Shown here piece by piece: positions 1-8,626 of a stretch of DNA of 64,000 nt. Position numbers and translations under genes: made by a program. The notes under the pieces were generated by a model that was not told where the DNA came from, did no database searches, and saw only the letters and a list, made by a program, of their open reading frames with translations. Numbering within the stretch: the stretch's first letter is position 1; every line of letters starts with the position of its first letter. The stretch is taken from contig JAJFJQ010000035.1 of the NCBI GenBank assembly GCA_021773835.1, forward strand, positions 1 through 64,000. The letters are read 5' to 3'. Origin of the DNA: Gammaproteobacteria bacterium. GTDB lineage: Bacteria > Pseudomonadota > Gammaproteobacteria > Ga0077536.

Positions 1-522
<522 letters not shown>

Positions 523-559
523 CTATTTCCTCTGAAATTAGTTGGACGTTGCCGATGCC

Positions 560-850
560 TTAGGCGTCGATAATTGCCATGATGTCGTCTTCACGCATCA
601 CGAGTAGGTCTTCTTCATCGACTTTAACTTCGGTGCCGGAGTATTTGCCGAAAAGCACCTTGTCGCCGACTTTGAGGTCGAGCCCACGGATCTCGCCGTT
701 GTCGAGTATTTTGCCGTTGCCGACCGCAATGACCTCACCTTTCGAAGGCTTCTCGGTAGCCGAATCCGGGATCACGATACCACCGGCGGACGTCGTATCT
801 TCTTCGGTCCGTTTAATCACCACACGATCGTGTAATGGGCGAATTTTCAT
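560..850 (-). CDS. groES: Co-chaperonin GroES
   Basis: Heptameric lid of the GroEL chamber. The 96-residue length is standard. The protein starts [14 protein letters not shown], has the flexible mobile loop around residues 17-32 ([13 protein letters not shown]) that contacts GroEL, and contains the conserved [13 protein letters not shown]. It is the first gene of groESL. Upstream on the same strand are a sigma-70 type promoter and an imperfect HrcA-type inverted repeat, so repression by HrcA is likely. Confidence 0.98.
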   Translation of the reverse strand: MKIRPLHDRVVIKRTEEDTTSAGGIVIPDSATEKPSKGEVIAVGNGKILDNGEIRGLDLKVGDKVLFGKYSGTEVKVDEEDLLVMREDDIMAIIDA

Positions 851-911
851 CGAATTGTCTCCTCGAATATCTATATAACTTTATGATTTACTGGGAGATT
901 AGTTATTGTTA

Positions 912-938
912 TTAGCACTCTCTGTTCAGTAGTGCCAG
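912..938 (-). promoter_or_regulatory. CIRCE-like operator (HrcA binding site) upstream of groES
   Basis: On the plus strand this reads TTAGCACTC, nine bases, then TAGTGCCAG. The consensus CIRCE element is TTAGCACTC-N9-GAGTGCTAA. The left arm matches 9/9 and the right arm 6/9 with the exact N9 spacing. It lies just downstream of the predicted -10 box of groES, where HrcA would block transcription. No hrcA gene is in the window. Confidence 0.8.
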
Positions 939-940
939 GT

Positions 941-968
941 AATATAGCGGCAAAAACCTGGAAGTCAA
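941..968 (-). promoter_or_regulatory. Predicted sigma-70 promoter of groESL
   Basis: On the minus strand: -35 box TTGACT (963-968), 16-nt spacer, -10 box TATATT (941-946). Both hexamers are one or two bases from consensus. Only a weak sigma-32 match overlaps it (CTTGACT at the -35 side, no good CCCCAT), so HrcA/CIRCE appears to be the main heat control here. Confidence 0.65.
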
Positions 969-1053
969 GGGAACGGCGAAAAAGATCGGTTGACGCCGGC
1001 TGTTTTGAATGGCGAACTAGCGGGACCGTAAACGTTTGGAACGCCGAGAACTG

Positions 1054-1590
1054 ATGAAAATATTTGCCTTATTATGCCTCCTATTAATGATCCCAGGATT
1101 GAGTTTGGCCGCGTCGCCTGATAGTTGGGAATTTAAGCCCTCTGGGCTGACAGTGGTGGTGGTCGGAAAAGACGCGGATTATGACAACGTGCGGTCTTAT
1201 CAGATCATCGTCAGCGATGAACTCCGTACCCTCGTGCGACTCGAGGTCAATCGCGACGGTTTGGTCACCGATGCATGGCTCACCGACCTTGACCGCGATG
1301 GTATGTTCGAAATCGTGGTGGCAACGGGACAATTGGGCGGAGCGGACGGTGGCGCGGTAGATGTCCATGAGTGGCAAGAATTTCGATTCGTCTCATCGAA
1401 ACCCAAGCAATTAGCGGCTTCCGAGCTAGTCGGATACAACGGCAACGACCAGTACACCATCGCCGGAGGCCGGCTACAGCGCTCTTACCCGATGTTTCGT
1501 GAAACCGACGGTGTTCGCGTTCCGACCGGCTCGATGGCCCGCTTCGAATATCAATACCCAGAAGACCGTTGGGAGGCACGGCACCCCTAA
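1054..1590 (+). CDS. Exported protein, PliI-like (inhibitor of I-type lysozyme) candidate
   Basis: A 178-residue protein with a clear Sec signal peptide (MKIFALLCLLLMIPGLSLAA), so the mature protein is periplasmic. I prefer ATG 1054 over the in-frame TTG at 1036 because it puts the positive residue and hydrophobic core at the usual place. The mature part has the phrases LEVNRDGLVTDAWLTDLDRDG, split by short loops, and a later GYNGNDQYTIAGGRL followed by a RSYPMF stretch. These recall periplasmic lysozyme inhibitors of the PliI family, from memory and without a search. The D-x-D-R-D-G loop could also bind calcium. It stands alone between the divergent groES promoter and crp. Confidence 0.6.
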   Translation: MKIFALLCLLLMIPGLSLAASPDSWEFKPSGLTVVVVGKDADYDNVRSYQIIVSDELRTLVRLEVNRDGLVTDAWLTDLDRDGMFEIVVATGQLGGADGGAVDVHEWQEFRFVSSKPKQLAASELVGYNGNDQYTIAGGRLQRSYPMFRETDGVRVPTGSMARFEYQYPEDRWEARHP

Positions 1591-1768
1591 ATCGCCGCCA
1601 AATCAGCGCCAAAAGCAAGACGAGTTTGCAAAATCGGGTTAAATGTTGCTGATTTAGCTCAGGTTTCGTGTGTCTCAGGCCTAGCCTTTACTATACTTGC
1701 TAGAACTCATACGAATCTGACTATGCGCCAACCGCGCTCACCCGCTACTGAAAAAAGGCCCGTGTGCT

Positions 1769-2446
1769 ATGCCCGCTGCGAGTTCCACCGTCTCCGAATC
1801 AATCGTTAGTTTCCTGGCCCAATGTCATAAACGGCAGTTCCCGCCCAAGGCGGCGATCATCCGGCAGGGAGACCCAGCGGGTGAGTTGTACTACATTATT
1901 AGCGGTTCGGTCACAGTCCTACTGGAAGACGATAAGGGCCATGAAATCGTGCTGGCCTACCTTAACCCCGGCGACTTCTTTGGCGAAATCGGTTTGTTTA
2001 ATGAAGATGCCAACCGAACCGCGCTCGTTCGAGCACGCGCGGACAGCGAGATAGCCCAAATTAGCTACAATAAATTACGCGGGCTGACCGAGCTCTACCC
2101 CGATTTGATCATTGCGATGACCTCGCAGATCGCCCGTCGGCTGCGAAATACGAACCGCAAACTTGGGGATTTGGCGTTCATGGACGTCTATGGACGCGTC
2201 GCCAGGACGCTACTCGATTTGTGTGACGAACCCGATGCCATGTCCCACCCAGACGGTACCCAGGTTCGGGTTACCCGTCAGGAACTTGCGCGTCTGGTTG
2301 GTTGTTCGCGCGAGATGGTCGGCAAGGTGGTCAAAGACATGGAAGAGCAAAAACACATCGCTGCCAATGGCAAAAATATTGTCGTATTAGGCTTCCATTC
2401 TTCGATCTCTGCCGACGCCACGTCGGCGCCCCACACCACCGACTAG
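1769..2446 (+). CDS. crp: cAMP receptor protein, CRP/Vfr type transcription factor
   Basis: Global regulator that binds cAMP and then DNA sites of the TGTGA-N6-TCACA type. The 225-residue protein has an N-terminal cyclic-nucleotide-binding domain (about 15-125) with the phosphate-binding cassette FFGEIGLF and the Arg/Thr pair in ANRTALVRA. A dimerisation helix (GDLAFMDVYGRVARTLLDL) follows. The C-terminal winged helix has the recognition helix GCSREMVGKVVKDME, nearly the same as in E. coli CRP and Pseudomonas Vfr. A -10-like TATACT at 1692-1697 lies upstream but its -35 is poor. An AAAGG ribosome site precedes ATG 1769. The C-terminal extension after VVLGF is longer than in Vfr. It is the natural candidate to act at the two CRP-like sites near 31.5 kb. 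Confidence 0.95.
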   Translation: MPAASSTVSESIVSFLAQCHKRQFPPKAAIIRQGDPAGELYYIISGSVTVLLEDDKGHEIVLAYLNPGDFFGEIGLFNEDANRTALVRARADSEIAQISYNKLRGLTELYPDLIIAMTSQIARRLRNTNRKLGDLAFMDVYGRVARTLLDLCDEPDAMSHPDGTQVRVTRQELARLVGCSREMVGKVVKDMEEQKHIAANGKNIVVLGFHSSISADATSAPHTTD

Positions 2447-2447
2447 T

Positions 2448-2464
2448 CACCCCCGCCCGGGGTG
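2448..2464 (+). terminator. Hairpin after crp, possible terminator
   Basis: CACCCC, five bases, GGGGTG: a 6-bp GC-rich stem starting two bases after the crp stop codon. No T-tract follows, so intrinsic termination is uncertain. Confidence 0.35.
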
Positions 2465-2554
2465 CCGTTCCGGAAAATTGACCATCTCTGCGTGGCCAGG
2501 CGCGAAGCATTGCTTTTCCGCGCCCCCCCGATCCCGCGATCGCTCAATATCTTG

Positions 2555-2593
2555 ATGACAGCCTGTTTGCCGTCACAATATACTGTATGTGAC
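2555..2593 (+). promoter_or_regulatory. Predicted promoter with a palindrome over its -10 box, upstream of the Sel1 gene
   Basis: -35 ATGACA (2555-2560, 5/6), 18-nt spacer, -10 TATACT (2579-2584, 5/6). An inverted repeat GTCACA-N10-TGTGAC (2572-2593) has perfect 6-bp arms bracketing the -10 box, which is where a repressor would sit. Its half-sites are the CRP half-site words in the opposite (outward) arrangement, so it is not a standard CRP site. Confidence 0.5.
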
Positions 2594-2665
2594 CCGCGGC
2601 GATATTTTAGTGTTTCAGTTCCGCGATATTGTTCGATCTCGTGCTAGCAATGGAGGCGCAAACGA

Positions 2666-5600
2666 ATGCTGGGACGTACCGGCTTGTGGTTATCATCTTT
2701 TCTCCTATGTGCAGCGGTCACTGCTAATGACTTAATCGATGCGGATACGGCGCTGATGGGAGGCGACTACGGCGCCGCCGTTAAAATCTTACAAGAACAT
2801 GCGGACGGCGGGAATGTGGCGGCAATGGTGCGCTTGGCAAACCTGTACCACCGTGGGGAAGGGGTTGCCCAAGACACCGAAAAGGCAGTTGCTTTATACC
2901 TCGCGGCGGCCGAGACCGGGAATGCCGAGGCGCAGTTCAACTTGGGTAATATGTACTTGTTGGGCGAAGGGCTTCCCCAGGACGAAGACTGGGCGTTAAC
3001 GTTCTATCGTCTGGCCGCCAAGCAAGGGCACCGCATGGCGGAGCGAAATATGCGTGAACTTGCCCGTGCCAACGGTATCGAAATTGGGGGCACGGACGCG
3101 GCGCCCGTGAAGCCGCCGGGCAGCGACGCCATGGATCTCATCGATACACCTGTCGTTGCCCCGCTCGAGCGTCCGGTCGCCCCAATCGCCTTACCCGCCG
3201 AATCCGATTCGGCCCCCAGTGACAGGGCCATAGCCGCACGGCCAAGCGAAACCGAGGGCGACAAAGAGACTGGGCGGGTGGAGGCCCCGATCCAAGATAA
3301 TCCGCCTGTGGCGGCTGGTATTGCCGCCTCACCGATCGAAGCGGAGCCGGCTGTCGAAATAGCGCGCAGTGATGACTCTGAGACGCAGCCATCGACCGCG
3401 GGTGAGATCTATTTGCCGGAACTGGAACAGGTTTCGGTGGCTCCGTTGCCCGCGGAGCTAACGGCGCCGGCACCCGATCCTATCGACGAAACCGAGGACG
3501 GCTTGGCGTCGTCTACAGTTGCGGGTTTGGTGGTTGCTCGAGCCGCAACCGCAGCAGAGATTGCGGCGGCAGCGGCCGCGCAAGAGGCTGCCGTCGAATC
3601 GGATGACGAGATCGACGGCGGCGTTGTGGTTAGCGACGATGCAACACTAACCGCAGAAATTGAGCGTAGTCCGACACCGGCGGTTGCCGAACCTAGCGTG
3701 GCTGGGATCACCACGGGGCCTGACGAGGACACGGCGGGATCGGCAACAACACCAATGGTGGCGCTCGAGCCAATCGACGCTGAAATTGAACGACCCTTTA
3801 GTGAAGGTCCCGCAGATGAAGCAAAGGCACTGCGCCTGGCGCAGGACCATGGCATCGCGGTGCAACTAGACAGTGGGTCGCAGTCACCCCCCGAGGTTGA
3901 GACTTCGGCCGACGCGAATTTACCCCCTGAGGCGCATGCTGCCGAGAGCTTGTCCATGGCCGATCGGTTCGAGCGTGCCCAACGCGCAGTCAATCTGCAG
4001 AACTTCGAACATGCTCGTGAATCGTTGCAAGCGCTTGCGAGTGATGGCTATGCACCAGCGGCCTTAGTGCTTGCCGATATGGCCGAGCGCGGTTCCGGGA
4101 TGGGGGGTGCCGATTCTGTATTGGCGATGCGTTGGCTCGAACGTGCAGCTGTGCTAGGAAGTCCCGAGGCACAATATCAAGTTGCGGAGCGACACCTTAA
4201 TGGGCACGGCCTCGACCCGGACGAAGCCATGGCGATTACCTTTTACCGCGATGCCGCGCGCGGTGGTCACGAAATGGCGCAAGAAAAATTGCGCGTGATT
4301 TTCGCCGAAGCTGGCCTCCCCATGCCGGACTTCACCGATAAACCCAATCCAAAGACGAGTACACCTCACGTGCCGGCGCCGACCGAGCATCCCACGCCGG
4401 CGGAAGACACGCTGTCGCTCACGCCCGATGTCGTATCGGACCCGGCCGACGAACCTAGCGATTCGGTTGTGGCGGATGAGCTGCTAGCCGACGTGACGAG
4501 TGCCTCCGATGATGCGCCCCTACCTGTACTTAGCAAACCGCTTATTGTTGAGGAAGCTGCCCCTGCCGTTTCCCTAAAGGGATCTGCGACCGAGTTGTTA
4601 CAACCGACGACCCGGATTTCAAAACCGGACTTTGCCGTTGAGGGACCGGCCCCCGATATGGTGTTAAAGATCGACGACGCCGCGGTTGAGTCCGAACCAG
4701 AACAAGGCGATCCGGCTGCTTCGTCGGTATCGAGTCCAGAAATCGTCGCGACCCAAATCCAGCGCGATACAGCGGCCGCTGTCGAATCGCCCGAACCAAA
4801 TGACCTTAAGTTGGTCGCGACACCCGCCGTCGAATTATTAGACGAACACGTGGATGAGTCGAACGCTGAGCGGTCGAGCACGGCGCGGGCTGTCGCTGCC
4901 GAAGATCAACCAACCCCCTCGCCTGAAGTGCCGTCTGTTGAAGCGTCTGCGCCACAAGCCGCATTGGCCGAACCCGCGCTGGCCACAACAGTCGACGAGC
5001 CCGATCGCGACGTTGGGGCCACTGAAATGCGCGCGGAGGCTACGCCCGACCCACTCGCCGCAGATCCGGATCAGCTGTCAGCCGAGGTCGTCAATGAACG
5101 GACCGCCGCCGCCCTTTCTGCCGACGAGGCCGAAGCGCTACGGCTCGCGCAACAACATGGTATTGATGTGCAACTTGCCGGCGATTCGACCCCCATCGAC
5201 GGCTCATCGGGGGATGCCAAGTTCCCTACCGTAACAAGTGACGTAGACCCCAACACGGCAGCGCTCGCCGAACGTTATGAGGGCGCTCAACGAATGTTGC
5301 GCTTGGAGAATTTCGAACACGGCGTCAACCGTCTGACAGAATTGGCGAACGAAGGATACGCGCCCGCGGCAAGCTTACTCGCCGATATGGCTGAGCGCGG
5401 TGAAGGCATGGCCGTCGATGTCGAGCAAGCACTTAGCTGGAGGCAGGAAGCAGCAAGGCTTGGCAGCCCCGAGGCACAGTATCAGTTGGCCGAAATGCAC
5501 ATGCACGGCACCACGGTCGAACCAGACGAGGCGATGGCCATTACCTATTACCGGGACGCCGCACGTGGTGGCCACGAGAGTGCAAAGGAAAAATTGCGGC

Positions 5601-7348
5601 TTATCTACGCCGATGCGGGATTACCGATGCCTGATTTTTCTCGGCCGCGCCAACCAATTGCAATCTATGCGCCGGCGAATGGTAACGGGAGTGACACGAG
5701 CGCGAGCGCTGCATCTACCATCGCTGACGCGAACGTCGAGGCAGGCGCAAAGATGGACGACGCCAAGCCGCCAACACCACCCACCGATTCGATGGTCGCC
5801 AAAGCATCTGTTACGCCCGAGGCAGCAGCCCCGACATTACTGGCGTCTGATCCGGAGCCGATACGCGAAGCCGAAGCGACTACGGTAGTGGCGGATCTCG
5901 ACGAGGGATCTTCGGAACTCGTGACGACGAATTCTGATCGTGACGCGATAAAAGTGTCGCCGCCGTTAGCGGTAGAGGATCGCGAGCCGCGCGAAGCCGT
6001 AACTGCGCAGGCGTCGACTGCCGAGAATTTATCCAACGCCACAACATCGTCGGATGATTCGCTAACGGAATTAATCGTGCCCGAATTAGTCGGCGAAGGA
6101 TCAATTACCGCATACGCCGATGAAGCAGAGACGGAGACTAGCCCTGCGGCCGCGTTGTTAGCGGTGCCCGAAGCTGCCGCTCCCAGCGTCGCTGCCACGG
6201 CACCGGATGTCGTGCCGGCGGTGATCGATCCACCTGTTGCTGCCGCCGGCGCCACAGTTGCCGCCACTGCGGCGCTTGGTTCCAACGTGGCAACGCAATC
6301 GCGTAAGGGCTTCTTTGGTCGGCTAAAGGGCATGTTTTCGCGTGACAAGGCAGACGTGAGTAAGGCCGTTGACAACGGGCAGCATCTATCTGTAACCGCG
6401 AGTGAGCCCATCATTGCACCGGACGTAGCTGTTACAGAAACCGAAGCTGAGACAATGACCGACAACGAAGTGCAATTGGCAGCCGTCGATCCCTTGCCCG
6501 TACCAAACTTGGATCCGTCCGAGACTGAAGCCGATGATGCTGTCGATATAGAGCCGGCGGCAACGACGCCGGCCGACCCGGTTGAAACGGACCTTGAAAC
6601 GCGTTCGGTGCAAGATCCCAAGAATACCGAAACGCCCGAAGTTGCGGATGCCGGCACTAGTCCGCCGACGGTAACGATCGACGATGGCAAACGCGCCTTG
6701 GCCGATCGGCAATTTGCCAACGCAATAGAAATATTTACTGAACTCGCAAACGAGGGGAATGCCGAGGCTCAAGCCCACCTGGGCTACATGTATTACAAAG
6801 GAGAAGGCGTCGATGTCGACCTTGGACTCGCGGTCGACTGGTACGAGCGGGCTGCGGTGTTGGGAAATCGAGATGCGCAATACAACTTAGCAGTCGCCTA
6901 TGCGTTTGGAGAAGGCGTTCCACAAGACGACGTACAAGCTGTGACTTGGTACCGGCGAGCCGCCGAGCAAGGTAGCGCTATCGCGCAGTACAGTCTTGGT
7001 GTGTCCTACGCACTTGGCGAAGGTGTCGAGCGCGACGATGCACAAGCCGTTAGTTGGTACAGGGCGGCCGCCGAGCAAGGGTATGCGGCCGCACAATACA
7101 ATCTTGGCTATGGTTATCGAACCGGGAATGGCGTCGAGGCTGACGATACGGAAGCGTTGCGATGGTTTTTGGCGGCCGCGCAAAATGGCCATGCAGCTGC
7201 CCAATACAGTCTCGGTTATATGTACCGCTCCGGTAGGGGTGTCGAGCGCGATTTGAATGAAGCTATCAAATGGTATCGCTTGGCTGCCGATCAAGGACAC
7301 CCAGATGCGAGAGCCGATCTAGCGTCACTAAACCCTGGCGATTCGTAG
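2666..7348 (+). CDS. Giant exported Sel1-repeat protein with duplicated internal modules
   Basis: A 1560-residue protein with a signal peptide (MLGRTGLWLSSFLLCAAVTA). GGAGG at 2652-2656 supports ATG 2666. Sel1 (TPR-like) repeats occur in four blocks: near the N-terminus (about 25-140), two related central modules (about 383-560 and 820-995), and a C-terminal array of about six repeats (about 1340-1550) with the signature A-x-x-Y-x-L-G-x-x-Y-x-x-G-x-G-V. The central modules share EALRLAQ-x-HGI, FEHAR/FEHGV and DEAMAITYYRDAARGGHE, and both end in AGLPMPDF, so they arose by internal duplication. Long acidic Ala/Pro/Glu/Asp linkers separate the blocks. Near residue 1212 a short basic amphipathic stretch (KGFFGRLKGMFSR) stands out and could touch membrane or RNA/protein. 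Sel1 proteins usually act as scaffolds in envelope signalling or assembly. The specific role here is unknown. Confidence 0.9.
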   Translation: MLGRTGLWLSSFLLCAAVTANDLIDADTALMGGDYGAAVKILQEHADGGNVAAMVRLANLYHRGEGVAQDTEKAVALYLAAAETGNAEAQFNLGNMYLLGEGLPQDEDWALTFYRLAAKQGHRMAERNMRELARANGIEIGGTDAAPVKPPGSDAMDLIDTPVVAPLERPVAPIALPAESDSAPSDRAIAARPSETEGDKETGRVEAPIQDNPPVAAGIAASPIEAEPAVEIARSDDSETQPSTAGEIYLPELEQVSVAPLPAELTAPAPDPIDETEDGLASSTVAGLVVARAATAAEIAAAAAAQEAAVESDDEIDGGVVVSDDATLTAEIERSPTPAVAEPSVAGITTGPDEDTAGSATTPMVALEPIDAEIERPFSEGPADEAKALRLAQDHGIAVQLDSGSQSPPEVETSADANLPPEAHAAESLSMADRFERAQRAVNLQNFEHARESLQALASDGYAPAALVLADMAERGSGMGGADSVLAMRWLERAAVLGSPEAQYQVAERHLNGHGLDPDEAMAITFYRDAARGGHEMAQEKLRVIFAEAGLPMPDFTDKPNPKTSTPHVPAPTEHPTPAEDTLSLTPDVVSDPADEPSDSVVADELLADVTSASDDAPLPVLSKPLIVEEAAPAVSLKGSATELLQPTTRISKPDFAVEGPAPDMVLKIDDAAVESEPEQGDPAASSVSSPEIVATQIQRDTAAAVESPEPNDLKLVATPAVELLDEHVDESNAERSSTARAVAAEDQPTPSPEVPSVEASAPQAALAEPALATTVDEPDRDVGATEMRAEATPDPLAADPDQLSAEVVNERTAAALSADEAEALRLAQQHGIDVQLAGDSTPIDGSSGDAKFPTVTSDVDPNTAALAERYEGAQRMLRLENFEHGVNRLTELANEGYAPAASLLADMAERGEGMAVDVEQALSWRQEAARLGSPEAQYQLAEMHMHGTTVEPDEAMAITYYRDAARGGHESAKEKLRLIYADAGLPMPDFSRPRQPIAIYAPANGNGSDTSASAASTIADANVEAGAKMDDAKPPTPPTDSMVAKASVTPEAAAPTLLASDPEPIREAEATTVVADLDEGSSELVTTNSDRDAIKVSPPLAVEDREPREAVTAQASTAENLSNATTSSDDSLTELIVPELVGEGSITAYADEAETETSPAAALLAVPEAAAPSVAATAPDVVPAVIDPPVAAAGATVAATAALGSNVATQSRKGFFGRLKGMFSRDKADVSKAVDNGQHLSVTASEPIIAPDVAVTETEAETMTDNEVQLAAVDPLPVPNLDPSETEADDAVDIEPAATTPADPVETDLETRSVQDPKNTETPEVADAGTSPPTVTIDDGKRALADRQFANAIEIFTELANEGNAEAQAHLGYMYYKGEGVDVDLGLAVDWYERAAVLGNRDAQYNLAVAYAFGEGVPQDDVQAVTWYRRAAEQGSAIAQYSLGVSYALGEGVERDDAQAVSWYRAAAEQGYAAAQYNLGYGYRTGNGVEADDTEALRWFLAAAQNGHAAAQYSLGYMYRSGRGVERDLNEAIKWYRLAADQGHPDARADLASLNPGDS

Positions 7349-7365
7349 TCCGGTCAAATATCGAT

Positions 7366-7980
7366 ATGGGTTTTTATCGAGAAAATATTTTCCCGTGGTT
7401 GCTGGACCATATGGTTACGGGGGAAAAAATCGAAGCGATCCGTGACCGAGTCGTGGAAAAAGCCACGGGTCACGTGATTGAGATTGGCTCCGGTACCGGA
7501 GCCAACTTTATGAGTTATTCAGATTCGATTACCTCACTCACTACCGTCGATCCCAATCCAGGCATGAACAAACTCGCGCGAAGGCGGATAAAGTATCTTG
7601 AGTTTCCGGTTGATACTCGAGAGATCGGGTGTGAGGAACTGCCAATGAAGGACGCGAGTTTCGACTGTGCGGTATCGACCTTAACCTTGTGCAGCCTGCG
7701 TAATGTCGATAAATCCCTGAAGGAAATATATCGGGTGCTAAAGCCAGGTGGGCGTTTCTTGTTTCTGGAACACGGACTGAGTGATTCTGAATCCGTTGGC
7801 CGATGGCAACGGCGCATCAACCCATTGCAACGCCGTCTGTGCGATGGATGCCATCTGAATCGCGGTATTGACACCCTGATCCGTGCCGCAGGCTTCAACC
7901 TTGATGAGATAACAAACTATTACCTTGACCGGGTGCCGCGGGCGTTCGGATATATGTACGAGGGCGTAGCGACAAAATAG
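7366..7980 (+). CDS. Class I SAM-dependent methyltransferase (METTL7/PEMT-like)
   Basis: A 204-residue Rossmann methyltransferase. The SAM-binding motif I is VIEIGSGTGANF. An acidic residue after beta-2 (TTVDPNPGM) binds the ribose, motif IV is FDCAVSTLTLCSL, and a YRVLKPGGRFLFLEHG segment is typical of UbiE/METTL7-like enzymes. C-terminal Cys/His residues (RRLCDGCHLNR) are conserved in the thiol or small-molecule methyltransferase group. I chose ATG 7366, because upstream in-frame codons overlap the end of the Sel1 gene. The substrate cannot be told from sequence. Confidence 0.85.
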   Translation: MGFYRENIFPWLLDHMVTGEKIEAIRDRVVEKATGHVIEIGSGTGANFMSYSDSITSLTTVDPNPGMNKLARRRIKYLEFPVDTREIGCEELPMKDASFDCAVSTLTLCSLRNVDKSLKEIYRVLKPGGRFLFLEHGLSDSESVGRWQRRINPLQRRLCDGCHLNRGIDTLIRAAGFNLDEITNYYLDRVPRAFGYMYEGVATK

Positions 7981-8007
7981 TGCCCTCGGTTTAAATCGCC
8001 GAGGGCA
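7981..8007. terminator. Bidirectional hairpin terminator between convergent genes
   Basis: Perfect 9-bp inverted repeat TGCCCTCGG / CCGAGGGCA with a 9-nt AT-rich loop. It starts immediately after the stop codon of the methyltransferase and precedes the end of the oppositely oriented hsp20. No long T-run is visible on either side. Confidence 0.6.
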
Positions 8008-8026
8008 CGCCGATATGCCTGAAAGC

Positions 8027-8476
8027 TTAGGACTTTACGTTAATCCGCCTAAGTTGAGCCTTGTCGCCTTTGGGGATCGTGATTTCGAGAACGCCATTTT
8101 TACCGTGCGCGCTTATCTTCTCCGGATCTGCGCTATCCGGTAGCGTAAACCGGCGATAAAACGAACCGCTTACACGCTCGACCCGCCGGAAGCCGTTTTG
8201 TTCGACGTTCCGCTCGTCCTTGCGTTCGCCTCTGATAGTCAAAACCCCATTTTCCATGGTGATTTCGATTTCTTCCGGTGCAACCCCGGGTACATCAGCG
8301 GTAATAACAAATTGCGATGTCTGCTCTTCTATGTCCACCGCCGGCGTCCAATTGCTAGTTGCGACGGTGGAACCATCGTTATGGTCGAGACCGCCAATGC
8401 GGCTCTGGAAAACTCGGTTCACGTCGTCGTGTAGCTTAGACAACGTGTGCCAAGGGTCATATGCTACGAGTGCCAT
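8027..8476 (-). CDS. Small heat-shock protein, Hsp20/alpha-crystallin family
   Basis: ATP-independent holdase of 149 residues. The N-terminus (MALVAYDPWHTLSKLHDDVNRVF) is the bacterial class A type. The alpha-crystallin domain (about 45-140) includes WTPAVDIEE, the VPGVAPEEIEI strand, GVLTIRGERK and the hallmark GVLEITIPK close to the C-terminus. A perfect GGAGGTT ribosome-binding site (8481-8487) selects the start at 8476. A sigma-32 promoter lies about 45 bp upstream, so it belongs to the RpoH heat-shock regulon. Confidence 0.95.
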   Translation of the reverse strand: MALVAYDPWHTLSKLHDDVNRVFQSRIGGLDHNDGSTVATSNWTPAVDIEEQTSQFVITADVPGVAPEEIEITMENGVLTIRGERKDERNVEQNGFRRVERVSGSFYRRFTLPDSADPEKISAHGKNGVLEITIPKGDKAQLRRINVKS

Positions 8477-8518
8477 GATTAACCTCCAATAAAAGTACGA
8501 TGACTGTTGGAGAAAAAC

Positions 8519-8544
8519 ATGGGGTTTCGCTAGCAAGAATCAAG
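8519..8544 (-). promoter_or_regulatory. Sigma-32 (RpoH) heat-shock promoter of hsp20
   Basis: On the minus strand: CTTGATT (8538-8544), 13-nt spacer, CCCCAT (8519-8524). The consensus is CTTGAAA-N13/14-CCCCAT; the -10 element is exact and the spacing ideal. Confidence 0.85.
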
Positions 8545-8626
8545 TCATCGGGATAAAAAAATTTCATCCGCTGGCAGTTAAGTTTCCACGTGCACACCGT
8601 ATTGCTCGTTTCGTGACTGCCTTGGC

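Noticed and set aside
2462-2647. Small plus-strand frame between crp and the Sel1 gene
   Set aside because: No ribosome site, covers a probable promoter and palindrome, and has no recognisable features.
5665-6720. 351-residue minus-strand frame within the Sel1 gene
   Set aside because: Shadow of the Ala/Glu-rich linkers; Ser/Ala/Thr-rich composition with no domain.
7270-7365. Longer N-terminus for the first methyltransferase
   Set aside because: It overlaps the coding end of the Sel1 gene and lacks homologous-looking content before MGFYREN.
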